Shown piece by piece: positions 47,106 to 55,014 of a DNA stretch of 57,586 nt; positions within the stretch are counted from its first letter, which is position 1, and the number at the start of each line of letters is the position of its first letter. Below the pieces are notes generated by a model that was not told the DNA's origin, ran no database searches, and saw only the letters and a program-made list of their open reading frames with translations. This DNA comes from an uncultured Lachnospiraceae bacterium (lineage in GTDB: Bacteria > Bacillota > Clostridia > Lachnospirales > Lachnospiraceae), in contig CAMWJC010000011.1 of NCBI GenBank assembly GCA_947174495.1, forward strand, positions 1-57,586, written 5' to 3'. A program made the position numbers and the translations under genes.

Positions 47106-47198
47106 TTACGACGGATTCCACTGGAAAGTTCCAAGCCCTACGCCGGGAATCTTTTCCCCACTGTACAGTGTTCTATAGGGAATTTTATTCTGATCATA
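47106..47198 (-). pseudogene. Fragment of an aldo/keto reductase gene (N-terminus only)
   Basis: A minus-strand frame reads NKIPYRTLYSGEKIPGVGLG followed by TFQWNPS and a stop. The segment LYSGEKIPGVGLGTF is a characteristic aldo/keto-reductase N-terminus. There is no in-frame start; an ATG lies in another frame just upstream, which suggests a frameshift. The rest of the gene is missing and GH31 begins 30 bp further on. The remaining part of the 347-bp gap 47076-47422 holds a terminator and otherwise nothing I can name. Confidence 0.6.
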
Positions 47199-47340
47199 AC
47201 CGCAGAAAACAAAATCTTTTCTTATTTTTATTATAAACTATCCTGTCAAAAATTTAAATGTCTGTCGCTGCCATTCTGCTTTCCGCAACTTTTACCAGGT
47301 AAGCCCCAGAGAATACAGAAGGCAGCTATAGCTCTCACAT

Positions 47341-47376
47341 AAAAAGACTGAAAAATGTTCTCATGACATTTTTCAG
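47341..47376 (-). terminator. Terminator of the histidine kinase/receiver operon
   Basis: A perfect 10-bp stem (CTGAAAAATG at 47348-47357, complement at 47367-47376) with a 9-nt loop is followed on the minus strand by TCTTTTT. It lies 47 bp after the receiver gene. Confidence 0.85.
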
Positions 47377-47422
47377 CCTGTTCTTTTCTTTAATCGATAT
47401 ACAATCAATCACATTGCACGGA

Positions 47423-47806
47423 TTACAGAACCCTCTGAATACGCTCATGCAGTTCTTTCGCAGTGAAGGGCTTTAAAATATAATCGCTTATCCCCAGCTT
47501 AACGCTTTCCATAACGAACCGCTTGCTTTCTACACCTGTCAACATGATCACCGGAATATCGGCCCGGTCCTTCATAGCACGAATCTGCCGCAGAGTCTCA
47601 AAGCCATCCATCGTCGGCATCTGAATGTCCAGAAGAATCAAATCCGGCTTATTAGTCTCCAGATATTTCAAAGCCCGCGTTCCGGAATTCACCGTAACCA
47701 CGTCGTAATACTCCCCTAATGCATCCGAGATCCTCAGTAAAATAATCGCTGCATCATCTACCACTAAAATGCACTTTTTACTGAAATTTTTCACTAGATC
47801 AGTCAT
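47423..47806 (-). CDS. Stand-alone response-regulator receiver protein
   Basis: The product has 127 residues and is a single REC domain. The acidic pair is in CILVVDDAA, the phosphorylated residue is Asp60 in LILLDIQMPTMDGFE, and the conserved lysine is in YILKPF. There is no output domain, so it must act by protein contact or as a phosphate relay or sink. The ATG overlaps the stop of the hybrid kinase (ATGA), so the two proteins are made together and the kinase's HPt domain is its probable donor. Confidence 0.93.
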   Translation of the reverse strand: MTDLVKNFSKKCILVVDDAAIILLRISDALGEYYDVVTVNSGTRALKYLETNKPDLILLDIQMPTMDGFETLRQIRAMKDRADIPVIMLTGVESKRFVMESVKLGISDYILKPFTAKELHERIQRVL

Positions 47807-50652
47807 TCCTGTCCCTCCTCTATTAAACTGCTCAAAAGCTGATTCAGCAGCGTTTCTGCATTGTCATCCTCAAATAACTTCAGCTGCCCTCGGATTTCCC
47901 TAAGACTTTCCTCCGCATCCTGCGGCAGTTCATGGCGCAAAATAGTTTCCACTATGCCGGCGCACTCCCGTGATCTGAAATTCTCTAATTCATCCAGGGC
48001 CTCGCCCACCTGCTCCTTCAGTTCCTGCATAGACAGGGCAGGAAGCTTCTCTTCCTGGGGCTCATCCTGCCGCCGCTGTACCAGAAACTGTCCGATCTTC
48101 TCCAATAATTCTCTGTATGCTTCCAGCAGCAGGGGGAACTGTTGATCAATAAATGCTGTGTCCCTCTGATCTGCAGCATTCTCCTGGGCACGGGCCATAT
48201 CGGAAACATTCATAGCTCCAATATGGGCTGAGGCGCTCTTAAGTCCATGCACTTCTGTTCGATAGCTGGAAATATCAGAACCGACAAGCTCCTGCAAAAG
48301 TTCCGTCTTGCGCTGTCCGTCCATATAATAAAGCTCCAGCAGTTCGACAAAGCCTGCCTCATCGCCGGAATAATAGCGCATTGCGGCATTCATGTCGATT
48401 CCTTCGATCTGAAATGCATCCGGATTCAGAAGCCCACACTCCTCTCCGCCGCCCTCGGTCTGCCTGCGCTCCTCCGGAATCCAGCGCATCAGAAGCTGAC
48501 CAAGTTCTTTCCTATCCAATGGCTTGGTAATGAAATCCTGGAAGCCATGGCTCAGAAACTGCTCCCGCATTCCTTCCATGGCATTAGCAGTCAGGGCGAT
48601 GATCGCCGGTGCAGTTCCATTTTCGCCACAGTCACTGCGGATAATCTCCGCCGCCTCGATACCGTCCATCATAGGCATCATATGATCCATAAAAATAATA
48701 TCATACCGCTTTTGCCGTACCAACTCGATGGCATCCGGTCCGCTCTCAGCCTCGTCCAGTTCGAAAGCATAGTTTTTCAAAAAGTTTCTTGCCACCTTGC
48801 GGTTAATCACATTGTCGTCTACAATCAGTACCCTCACGCCAGGAGCCGTGAAGGTTTCAACGCACTCCAACTCAGCCTGGGAGACCTCCGGCACCTCCGC
48901 GATGGAACGCCGATCCACAATTTTCTGAGGTATGGTAATGGTAACTACGGTTCCCTCGCCGTAAACACTTTCCACATTGATAGTGCCCCCCATCATCTCC
49001 ACTAAGTGCTTGACAATAGCCAGGCCTAAGCCGGTGCCTTCCACGCTTCGGTTACGCTTAGAATCCACCTGACGGAAATCCTCAAAAATCTTACCCAGAT
49101 CCTCCTGCCGAATGCCGCATCCGGTATCTTCCACACGGAAGGTGATGATCTCCTCGTCCTCATGCTCGCCGGGCTTGCCGGTAACATAGGCCTTCACGTA
49201 ACCCTCCTTGGTAAATTTGATGGCGTTGTTAAGGATATTGATCAAAATCTGCTTGATTCGCCCTTCGTCGCCGTTATAACGGCAGGGTATTGTTTCATCG
49301 CACTCATATTTCATGACCAGACCGCGCTTGGATGCGGCCATATCCATCATACCCACAACCTCGCCTACCACGGTCTTCAATTGGTAGTCTGTGTATACCA
49401 GCTCCATCTTGCCTGCCTCTACCTTGGATAAATCCAAAATATCATTGATAATGGCTAGTAGATTCTTAGCTGCAGACTGCACATCTTTAGCGTGAGTGAA
49501 AATGGATGGATCTTTACATTCCTCCATGATGATGTCGTTCAGCCCAATAATCGCATTCATCGGGGTGCGGATCTCGTGGGACATGTTGGCCAAAAACTCG
49601 CTTTTGGCTATGTTCGCCTTCTCTGCCTGCCGCCGCACTTCCTTAATCTCATTGATGTATGCCTTAATGTCGGTCATATTCAAAATCAAAATGACACAGC
49701 CCTGCATTCGGCCGTTTTCATCTATAATCTGCCTGCTGTGGCTCTCATAGTGCTGCCCATTGATGGAAAAGCTCCAGGATGTCCCTTCATTAAGCATCTC
49801 CTCCCTGAAATCTTCCACAACCCGAATATTTTCCCCGGGCTTGTGTGCGGGCAGACTGGCAAAAATCTTGGCAGCTGCCTGGTTGTAGCTGACCAGCCTG
49901 TCTTGATCGTCCAGCGCAATCACTCCATCACCCAAACCCTCCAGCACCTTCTCTGCCGCCAGATGTCGGAAATCATAGTTGCGGCGCCCCCACACCACAA
50001 GTACCACCAGGGACATAGAGGTGGCAAATGTCACCGGAGTGAGATCGAAAACCTCTATAAGCTTACATACATAAACCGCCAACAGGATAACCGGCAAGGT
50101 AGTAATAACAAGGATGATCTGATATTGGCGGCTGACCCGCTGATCCGTGCGCAGGCGAATAGCGCGCACCAGAGTTCGCATACACAGAATATAGGGGATA
50201 ATGATGCGGGTTAGCAAGGACAGGGTGTACAGGGGACCATAGGTAATGCTTACATAGTGAAAACCATTCGCTGTGGACAGCCATTGAAAATCCCGGTAAA
50301 AAATACCATTCCAGTTAAAGAAAACCGAAAACAATACAAAGAAATTGACAATACTAAGCGCACGCAGCAGCTTTTTCGGTGGCTGCACATAGCAATATGT
50401 ATAAGTAAACCAGCAGTAGCAGAGCGGCGCAAAGGTGTACCCTACATTTTCCACTGTCACCGCCGTCGCGGCTGCTTCCACAGTCGGCGCAGTCAGTTCC
50501 AGCAGATATCCTACATTTTGTACCAATGTACCGCACATGATTAAAATCAGCATCTTCTGCTCCCGGGCCCCTTCTCCGTTTAGTAGGAGAATCAGTGCCA
50601 GAAAGCTTAGACATATACTAAAACACTCTAATGCAATGACAAAGTTTACCAT
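47803..50652 (-). CDS. Hybrid sensor histidine kinase with 7TM, PAS, REC and HPt domains
   Basis: The protein has 949 residues. Residues 1-225 form about seven membrane spans of the histidine-kinase 7TM type, then a PAS domain at about 230-335. HisKA carries His359 in ANMSHEIRTP, and the ATPase has NILNNAIKF, VEDTGCGI and EGTGLGLAIV. A receiver has Asp656 in IIFMDHMMP, and a C-terminal HPt has His802 in VHGLKSASAHIG. This is a full phosphorelay in one chain. The signal is probably membrane-borne or hydrophobic. AGGTGA precedes the ATG. The final acceptor is likely the overlapping receiver protein; no DNA-binding output is encoded here. Confidence 0.94.
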   Translation of the reverse strand: MVNFVIALECFSICLSFLALILLLNGEGAREQKMLILIMCGTLVQNVGYLLELTAPTVEAAATAVTVENVGYTFAPLCYCWFTYTYCYVQPPKKLLRALSIVNFFVLFSVFFNWNGIFYRDFQWLSTANGFHYVSITYGPLYTLSLLTRIIIPYILCMRTLVRAIRLRTDQRVSRQYQIILVITTLPVILLAVYVCKLIEVFDLTPVTFATSMSLVVLVVWGRRNYDFRHLAAEKVLEGLGDGVIALDDQDRLVSYNQAAAKIFASLPAHKPGENIRVVEDFREEMLNEGTSWSFSINGQHYESHSRQIIDENGRMQGCVILILNMTDIKAYINEIKEVRRQAEKANIAKSEFLANMSHEIRTPMNAIIGLNDIIMEECKDPSIFTHAKDVQSAAKNLLAIINDILDLSKVEAGKMELVYTDYQLKTVVGEVVGMMDMAASKRGLVMKYECDETIPCRYNGDEGRIKQILINILNNAIKFTKEGYVKAYVTGKPGEHEDEEIITFRVEDTGCGIRQEDLGKIFEDFRQVDSKRNRSVEGTGLGLAIVKHLVEMMGGTINVESVYGEGTVVTITIPQKIVDRRSIAEVPEVSQAELECVETFTAPGVRVLIVDDNVINRKVARNFLKNYAFELDEAESGPDAIELVRQKRYDIIFMDHMMPMMDGIEAAEIIRSDCGENGTAPAIIALTANAMEGMREQFLSHGFQDFITKPLDRKELGQLLMRWIPEERRQTEGGGEECGLLNPDAFQIEGIDMNAAMRYYSGDEAGFVELLELYYMDGQRKTELLQELVGSDISSYRTEVHGLKSASAHIGAMNVSDMARAQENAADQRDTAFIDQQFPLLLEAYRELLEKIGQFLVQRRQDEPQEEKLPALSMQELKEQVGEALDELENFRSRECAGIVETILRHELPQDAEESLREIRGQLKLFEDDNAETLLNQLLSSLIEEGQE

Positions 50653-50723
50653 TTTCTTTCACCTGTCCGTGTCTTACATTTTATTCTGAGTGCCAAAGTG
50701 CACTACAAATTTTTTCCATAATA

Positions 50724-50752
50724 AACATATTACATTTTCAGTGCAAAGTCAA
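50724..50752 (-). promoter_or_regulatory. Promoter of the histidine kinase operon
   Basis: Minus-strand TTGACT (50752-50747) and TATGTT (50729-50724) are 17 bp apart, a good sigma-A promoter. Repeated GCACT units, including the palindrome AGTGCACT at about 50697-50704, lie downstream of it and could be an operator. Confidence 0.6.
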
Positions 50753-50756
50753 GAAA

Positions 50757-50771
50757 TAGCCCTCCGGGCTG
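50757..50771 (-). terminator. Possible weak terminator after the LysR gene
   Basis: AGCCC-TCC-GGGCT (50758-50770) forms a short hairpin followed on the minus strand by ATTTCTT. The stem is short and the U-run broken, and it abuts the kinase -35 box, so termination is uncertain. Confidence 0.35.
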
Positions 50772-50802
50772 CTCCGACACTATTGATTTAAAGTATCTAT
50801 TT

Positions 50803-51675
50803 TCAAACAATTCTTTTAAGTTCTGCTAACAAAAGTTCAGCAACCGGAGTAAATACCTGATATTTTTTCCAGATCACATACATTTTTGTATGAAGAGCAG
50901 GAACGATCTGCCGGAAACACAGGTCGCTCTCATCAGACATTTCAATCAGCTTATCAAAGGTAAGTACTACGCCCAACCCTTCCCTTGCAAATACGGCAGC
51001 GTTGCCGGACAAATTAAAAGTAGCCATAACATTAAGCTGGTCAATCTGCTCCCCGCACCATCTTGGCAGATCAACTTTTTCAGATTGTTCTGAACAAAAA
51101 ACGGGATATGGGAGAATATCGGTGACCTCAATAACGGATTTATCAGCTAAAGGGCAGTCTTTCCGCATAAGGACTCCCCAGGTATCATGCCCTGGGACTT
51201 CAAGATAATTGTACTTTGATAGATCCGGCGGTTCCACAATAAACGCAAAATCTAAAAGCCCGCGGTCAAGGTTTTCCGCAACCTGCCCTGTATCGCCGCT
51301 GGTTATGTGATAATGAATGTCTGCATACTTCTCATTTAGCCGTCCGACTGCCTGGGCCAGATACTTGATCAGATGAGATTCCGCACATCCAATATAAATA
51401 TCTCCCCCTGTGATCTCATCTAACGCCTTGAATTCATTTTCAATCTTATCTGCCATAGCGATAAGGTCTTCTGCCCGCTTTCTGAGCAGCATTCCTTCAT
51501 CTGTCAGACTGACGCTCGTGCTGCCGCGCCTGAACAGCTTTTTGCCAAGTTCTTCTTCCAGTTCTTTCATCTGTTTGGAAAGGGTAGGCTGTGTAACATG
51601 AAGCCGCACGGCAGCCCTTGTCATATTCCCTTCCCGCGCAATTTCCAAAAAATATCTCAAAACCCGTATCTCCAT
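50803..51675 (-). CDS. LysR-family transcriptional regulator
   Basis: The protein has 290 residues. The winged helix starts at the N-terminus (MEIRVLRYFLEIAREGNMTR, then LHVTQPTLSKQMKELEEELG). The effector domain contains IYIGCAESHLIKYLAQAV and AVFAREGLGVVLTF. GGGG lies 8 bases before the ATG. It is divergent from an alpha/beta hydrolase gene, with an aldo/keto reductase beyond. This arrangement recurs in gut clostridia as far as I recall. It probably controls the hydrolase promoter at 51765-51793. Ligand unknown. Confidence 0.92.
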   Translation of the reverse strand: MEIRVLRYFLEIAREGNMTRAAVRLHVTQPTLSKQMKELEEELGKKLFRRGSTSVSLTDEGMLLRKRAEDLIAMADKIENEFKALDEITGGDIYIGCAESHLIKYLAQAVGRLNEKYADIHYHITSGDTGQVAENLDRGLLDFAFIVEPPDLSKYNYLEVPGHDTWGVLMRKDCPLADKSVIEVTDILPYPVFCSEQSEKVDLPRWCGEQIDQLNVMATFNLSGNAAVFAREGLGVVLTFDKLIEMSDESDLCFRQIVPALHTKMYVIWKKYQVFTPVAELLLAELKRIV

Positions 51676-51764
51676 AAGCTGGTCCCCTGTTTTTAAAAGA
51701 TAATATTATTATACGAAGCATCTGTTATTCCAGTCAAGAATATCATGATATAAATTATGAGTAT

Positions 51765-51793
51765 TAGACATAACATATAAACGTGAGTATAAT
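51765..51793 (+). promoter_or_regulatory. Promoter of the alpha/beta hydrolase gene
   Basis: TAGACA (51765-51770) and TATAAT (51788-51793) are 17 bp apart. Its upstream side, facing the LysR gene, is AT-rich with short palindromes such as ATAATATTATTAT near 51703-51715, suitable for LysR control. Confidence 0.65.
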
Positions 51794-51817
51794 GAGTTTA
51801 GATTGGAGGATGAACTT

Positions 51818-52792
51818 ATGGACGAAAAATTAGTTATGACTGCAGAATGGGATAAGACTTTTCCCAAAAGTGACAAGGTAAACCACAGCAAGGTAACATT
51901 TCACAACAAATACGGAATCACACTGGCGGCTGATCTTTATGTTCCAAAAAATGCGGATGGAAAACTTCCTGCAATAGCGGTATGTGGTCCTTTCGGCGCT
52001 GTGAAGGAACAGGCTGCCGGACTGTATGCACAGACGATGGCAGAAAAAGGTTTTCTTACGATTGCCTTTGACCCATCCTTTACAGGAGAAAGCGGCGGAC
52101 AGCCCCGTTATATGGCTTCCCCTGACATTAATACGGAGGATTTCATGGCAGCAGTAGATTTCCTTTCAGTGCAGGAAAATGTTGACCCAGAGAAAATCGG
52201 CATCATCGGTATCTGCGGATGGGGCGGCATGGCAATCAACGCAGCGGCGCTTGATACCCGTATCAAAGCTACGGTTGCTTCTACCATGTATGATATGACA
52301 AGAGTAAATGCAAAGGGCTATTTTGATGCCGAGGACAGTGAAGAAGCCCGCTATGAAAAACGCAAGGCTATGAATGCACAAAGAATCACAGATTATAAAA
52401 ACGGTTCTTACACTCTTGGCGGCGGTGTAGTCGATCCTCTTCCGGAAGATGCGCCATTTTTTGTAAAGGACTATTATGACTACTATAAAACAGAGCGCGG
52501 CTATCATACCCGTTCCCTCAACTCCAACGATGGCTGGAATGTGATTGGATGCCAGTCATTTATGAATATGCCTATCCTTCAGTATGCAGGCGAAATTCGC
52601 AATGCAGTGCTGATCATCCACGGAGAAAAGGCACACTCCTGCTATTTCAGCAAAGATGCATATCAGCTCCTGAAAGGTGATAATAAGGAACTTATGATCA
52701 TCCCAGATGCTGTTCACACAGATCTTTACGATCAGACAGACATTATTCCTTTTGATAAAATAACTGCATTTTTTGCCGAAAATTTGAAATAA
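51818..52792 (+). CDS. Alpha/beta hydrolase, YcjY/dienelactone-hydrolase-like
   Basis: The product has 324 residues. The ATG at 51818 is chosen for the GGAGG 8 bases upstream. The fold is clear: KLPAIAVCGPFGAVKEQ (oxyanion region), IAFDPSFTGESGG, the nucleophile-elbow segment IGIIGICGWGGMAINAAA, and LIIHGEKAHSCYFS with a final PDAVHTDLYD supplying Asp and His. At the elbow the usual serine position appears to be Trp135, with Cys133 two residues before. Thus the nucleophile may be cysteine, or the enzyme may use other chemistry. No signal peptide. The reaction is unknown; neighbours suggest stress or carbonyl metabolism. Confidence 0.88.
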   Translation: MDEKLVMTAEWDKTFPKSDKVNHSKVTFHNKYGITLAADLYVPKNADGKLPAIAVCGPFGAVKEQAAGLYAQTMAEKGFLTIAFDPSFTGESGGQPRYMASPDINTEDFMAAVDFLSVQENVDPEKIGIIGICGWGGMAINAAALDTRIKATVASTMYDMTRVNAKGYFDAEDSEEARYEKRKAMNAQRITDYKNGSYTLGGGVVDPLPEDAPFFVKDYYDYYKTERGYHTRSLNSNDGWNVIGCQSFMNMPILQYAGEIRNAVLIIHGEKAHSCYFSKDAYQLLKGDNKELMIIPDAVHTDLYDQTDIIPFDKITAFFAENLK

Positions 52793-52857
52793 CTGACATG
52801 GAGAGATTGACTTGATGAATTAAGAAAATTTGGAGCATCATTAAAATGATAGCAAAG

Positions 52858-52880
52858 GCTGCTACGCTTTGCGAACCAGC
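52858..52880. repeat. Short imperfect palindrome, copy 2
   Basis: The 23-bp element shares the paired arms GCTG/CAGC and CGC/GCG and the flank TTATTGTA with the copy at 10251-10273. It lies 12 bp before a strong terminator hairpin between convergent genes. Confidence 0.55.
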
Positions 52881-52891
52881 TTATTGTAGTA

Positions 52892-52920
52892 AAAAAGCAG
52901 GCAATCTCTGCCTGCTTTTT
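52892..52920. terminator. Bidirectional terminator between hydrolase and aldo/keto reductase genes
   Basis: A perfect 12-bp stem, AAAAAGCAGGCA and TGCCTGCTTTTT, with a 5-nt loop. The stem ends give a U-run on each strand, so it can end both convergent transcripts. Confidence 0.88.
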
Positions 52921-53073
52921 ATACAACTTTGTCCACTCCTATTTCTCCAATCCCGCTGCTATGGGAAGTACAAAGTGGAACAATTGTCTTTCCTGAAAAA
53001 TCATAACTTTCTAAATATGTGCTGATAATACGGAGCGCCCACTGCTCCTTATCCTTCCTTTCTACAAATATTC

Positions 53074-54108
53074 TTAGTACCAATCATGCTTCTCGCCACG
53101 GTCAAGGTCATTAATCCGTGCCATCTCCTCCTCTGTCAATTCAAAATCAAACAGTTCTGTATTTTCTTGAATATGATCAGGATTGCTGGAACCGGGAATT
53201 ACTACTACACCTTTTTGCAGATTCCATCGTAAAATGACTTGTGCCGATGACTTTCCATGAGCCGCTGCAATTTCCGAAATTACCTCATCTCCAAGCAGCT
53301 CTGCCGTGTACCCCCTGCCTCCAAGGGGATACCAGCCCTGCACCACGATCCCAAGGCTATGAATGTATGGAATCACATCATTTTCCTGATAATATGGGTG
53401 TATTTCATTCTGAACCAGCGCAGGCATAATGTTTATCTGCGGCAAGAATTCCTCCAGTTCTTTCACATACCAGTTTGATAAGCCAAGTGAACGAATTTTT
53501 CCGTCTGCAACCGCTTTTTCCATTGCGTGATAAGCTTCCACGTCACCTGTTCCGGGATGATGAAGCAGCATCATATCAATGTAATCTATATCCAATTTAG
53601 CAAGCGACTCTTCAATCGCAGCTTCCGGATCAGAAAACTGATTCGGATACAGTTTTGTGATTACAAAGATTTCTTCCCTTGGTATGTCGGAGTTTCTGAC
53701 TGCTTCCCCTACGCTTTCCTCATTATGATACATATAAGCGGTGTCGATCAGACGTACACCTTTATTTAATGCCGTTGTGACGGATTCTACACAGGTATCT
53801 CCCGTCAAGCTATATGTACCGATTCCGTATATGGGCATTTCATACCCACTGTTTAACAAAACCGTCTTTGTTCCAAAGTTAAAAAAAATATTTCCTGTCA
53901 CTGTATTATCATCCTCCTGTATCTGCGACTGCTGTTCTTCCCAATCGGGCAGATTATTTTCTGTCTGCTCTGCTGCTTCAACATCCTCTGTCTGCCTCTC
54001 TTGTTCCGCAGCCTTATCCGCAGAGGATTCTGTCTTTGCCTGTTTCTCACAAGCTGCTATTGTAACCATAAGCAATCCAATCAACATAAGATTAAACAGT
54101 CGTTTCAT
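53074..54108 (-). CDS. Aldo/keto reductase with a lipoprotein signal peptide
   Basis: The product has 344 residues. The first 20 are a lipoprotein signal, MKRLFNLMLIGLLMVTIAAC with the lipobox ending in Cys20, followed by a low-complexity acidic linker to about 70. The rest is a complete aldo/keto reductase with the tetrad Asp122, Tyr127, Lys152 and His183 (IDTAYMYHNE, VITKLYP, LLHHPG). GLSNWY and a C-terminal VVIPGSSNP complete the cofactor site. GGAGG is 6 bases before the ATG at 54108. These enzymes normally need cytoplasmic NADPH, so an exported, membrane-tethered form is odd. It is convergent with the hydrolase and may share LysR control. Confidence 0.9.
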   Translation of the reverse strand: MKRLFNLMLIGLLMVTIAACEKQAKTESSADKAAEQERQTEDVEAAEQTENNLPDWEEQQSQIQEDDNTVTGNIFFNFGTKTVLLNSGYEMPIYGIGTYSLTGDTCVESVTTALNKGVRLIDTAYMYHNEESVGEAVRNSDIPREEIFVITKLYPNQFSDPEAAIEESLAKLDIDYIDMMLLHHPGTGDVEAYHAMEKAVADGKIRSLGLSNWYVKELEEFLPQINIMPALVQNEIHPYYQENDVIPYIHSLGIVVQGWYPLGGRGYTAELLGDEVISEIAAAHGKSSAQVILRWNLQKGVVVIPGSSNPDHIQENTELFDFELTEEEMARINDLDRGEKHDWY

Positions 54109-54160
54109 ACTGCTCCTCCTTTTCTTCCCTGAAGCCACCTATCACTTCTTTTACTATCAC
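54092..54160 (-). CDS. Possible 22-residue leader peptide overlapping the reductase start
   Basis: A GTG at 54160 has GGAGG 8 bases upstream and opens a frame reading VIVKEVIGGFREEKEEQYET before two more residues and a TAA at 54092. The frame passes over the reductase ribosome-binding site and start codon. This would couple the two translations. Length is short, so chance is possible. Confidence 0.3.
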   Translation of the reverse strand: MIVKEVIGGFREEKEEQYETTV

Positions 54161-54499
54161 AGTCTACACCTCCTGACTCTATTTTAATTTATAGAAAGCC
54201 AAATAACAAATGCATATATGGCATGCTGTTCCATACTTAAAAGGTATGTCTCCTTCTGTTATCGTCAAAGTAAAGACATTATCAGGAAGGTTCTTTCAAG
54301 GGCCTCCAGTGTATTTCTTCAACAATTATAAAGGATGAACATGCATTCTTTTGAGAAGTAGTAATAATTTCCCCTTGTTTTTTCTTATAAAATCTGCTAT
54401 TTTAAACATAATTTGATACTTGCTGTCAGACAATTCGTAAATTCCATCTGTTTGTACAGCAGTTCTTACCAAAAATTAATTATGATAGGGGAAAACAAA
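54161..54499. other. Intergenic stretch without a recognised gene
   Basis: This AT-rich gap separates the divergent reductase and small membrane protein genes. It must hold both promoters, but I see no convincing -35/-10 pair, repeat or conserved RNA element. Confidence 0.4.
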
Positions 54500-54901
54500 A
54501 TGGAAAAACAAATTTCAACAGGTTTAAAAATTTGGCTGTGGGTTGTCATCGTCTTTAACGGACTGGGTGCAATCACTAACTTAACCCAAATAGGACAAAG
54601 TCCTCTTGGCTCAATCATCAGCATTCTACTCGAAGCTGCTTTAATTTATTCTTGTGTGCTGATTATGTTCCAGACCAAAAAGCTTGGCTTTAAACTGATG
54701 TGTATCGTTGCAGGGGTAAATGCACTGTATGCTGTCGTAAGCGTTATCCTTGTTGCAGTTATAGCCGGTGCTGTTGCGGGAAGCGCTTCCATTGGTCTTG
54801 CAAGTGGTTTAGTAGGCGCTGTGTTGGCAGTTGCTTTGGCTGCTATCTGTCCGTTGATTACATATTTCTTAATGAAACCTCAGTGGGATATGTTTGAATA
54901 A
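54500..54901 (+). CDS. Small integral membrane protein
   Basis: The product has 133 residues from the ATG at 54500, where GGGGA is 7 bases upstream; an earlier in-frame start at 54413 has no site. It has four predicted membrane spans, with the third and fourth being rich in alanine, glycine and valine (VILVAVIAGAVAGSASIGLASG). The head is MEKQISTGLKIWLW and the tail MKPQWDMFE. No named family is recognised; it resembles small four-span proteins of unknown function. A strong terminator follows, so it is a single-gene transcript. Confidence 0.75.
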   Translation: MEKQISTGLKIWLWVVIVFNGLGAITNLTQIGQSPLGSIISILLEAALIYSCVLIMFQTKKLGFKLMCIVAGVNALYAVVSVILVAVIAGAVAGSASIGLASGLVGAVLAVALAAICPLITYFLMKPQWDMFE

Positions 54902-54917
54902 ATTTGCCTGAAAATCC

Positions 54918-54956
54918 ACCCATGAATCAATTTCATTGATTCATGGGTCTTTTTTT
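54918..54956 (+). terminator. Intrinsic terminator of the small membrane protein gene
   Basis: A 12-bp perfect stem, CCCATGAATCAA and TTGATTCATGGG, extended by one A-T pair, has a 5-nt loop and is followed by TCTTTTTTT. It lies 17 bp after the stop codon. Confidence 0.92.
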
Positions 54957-55014
54957 GTTCTCCATCTTTTCACTTACAAATTAGTTGAATCTTGAGAGGT
55001 TTTGAATGTTTTCA

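Noticed and set aside
47423..50652. The histidine kinase system as regulator of the 11-bp-repeat promoters
   Set aside because: It has no DNA-binding output domain and lies 18 kb away; nothing links the two.
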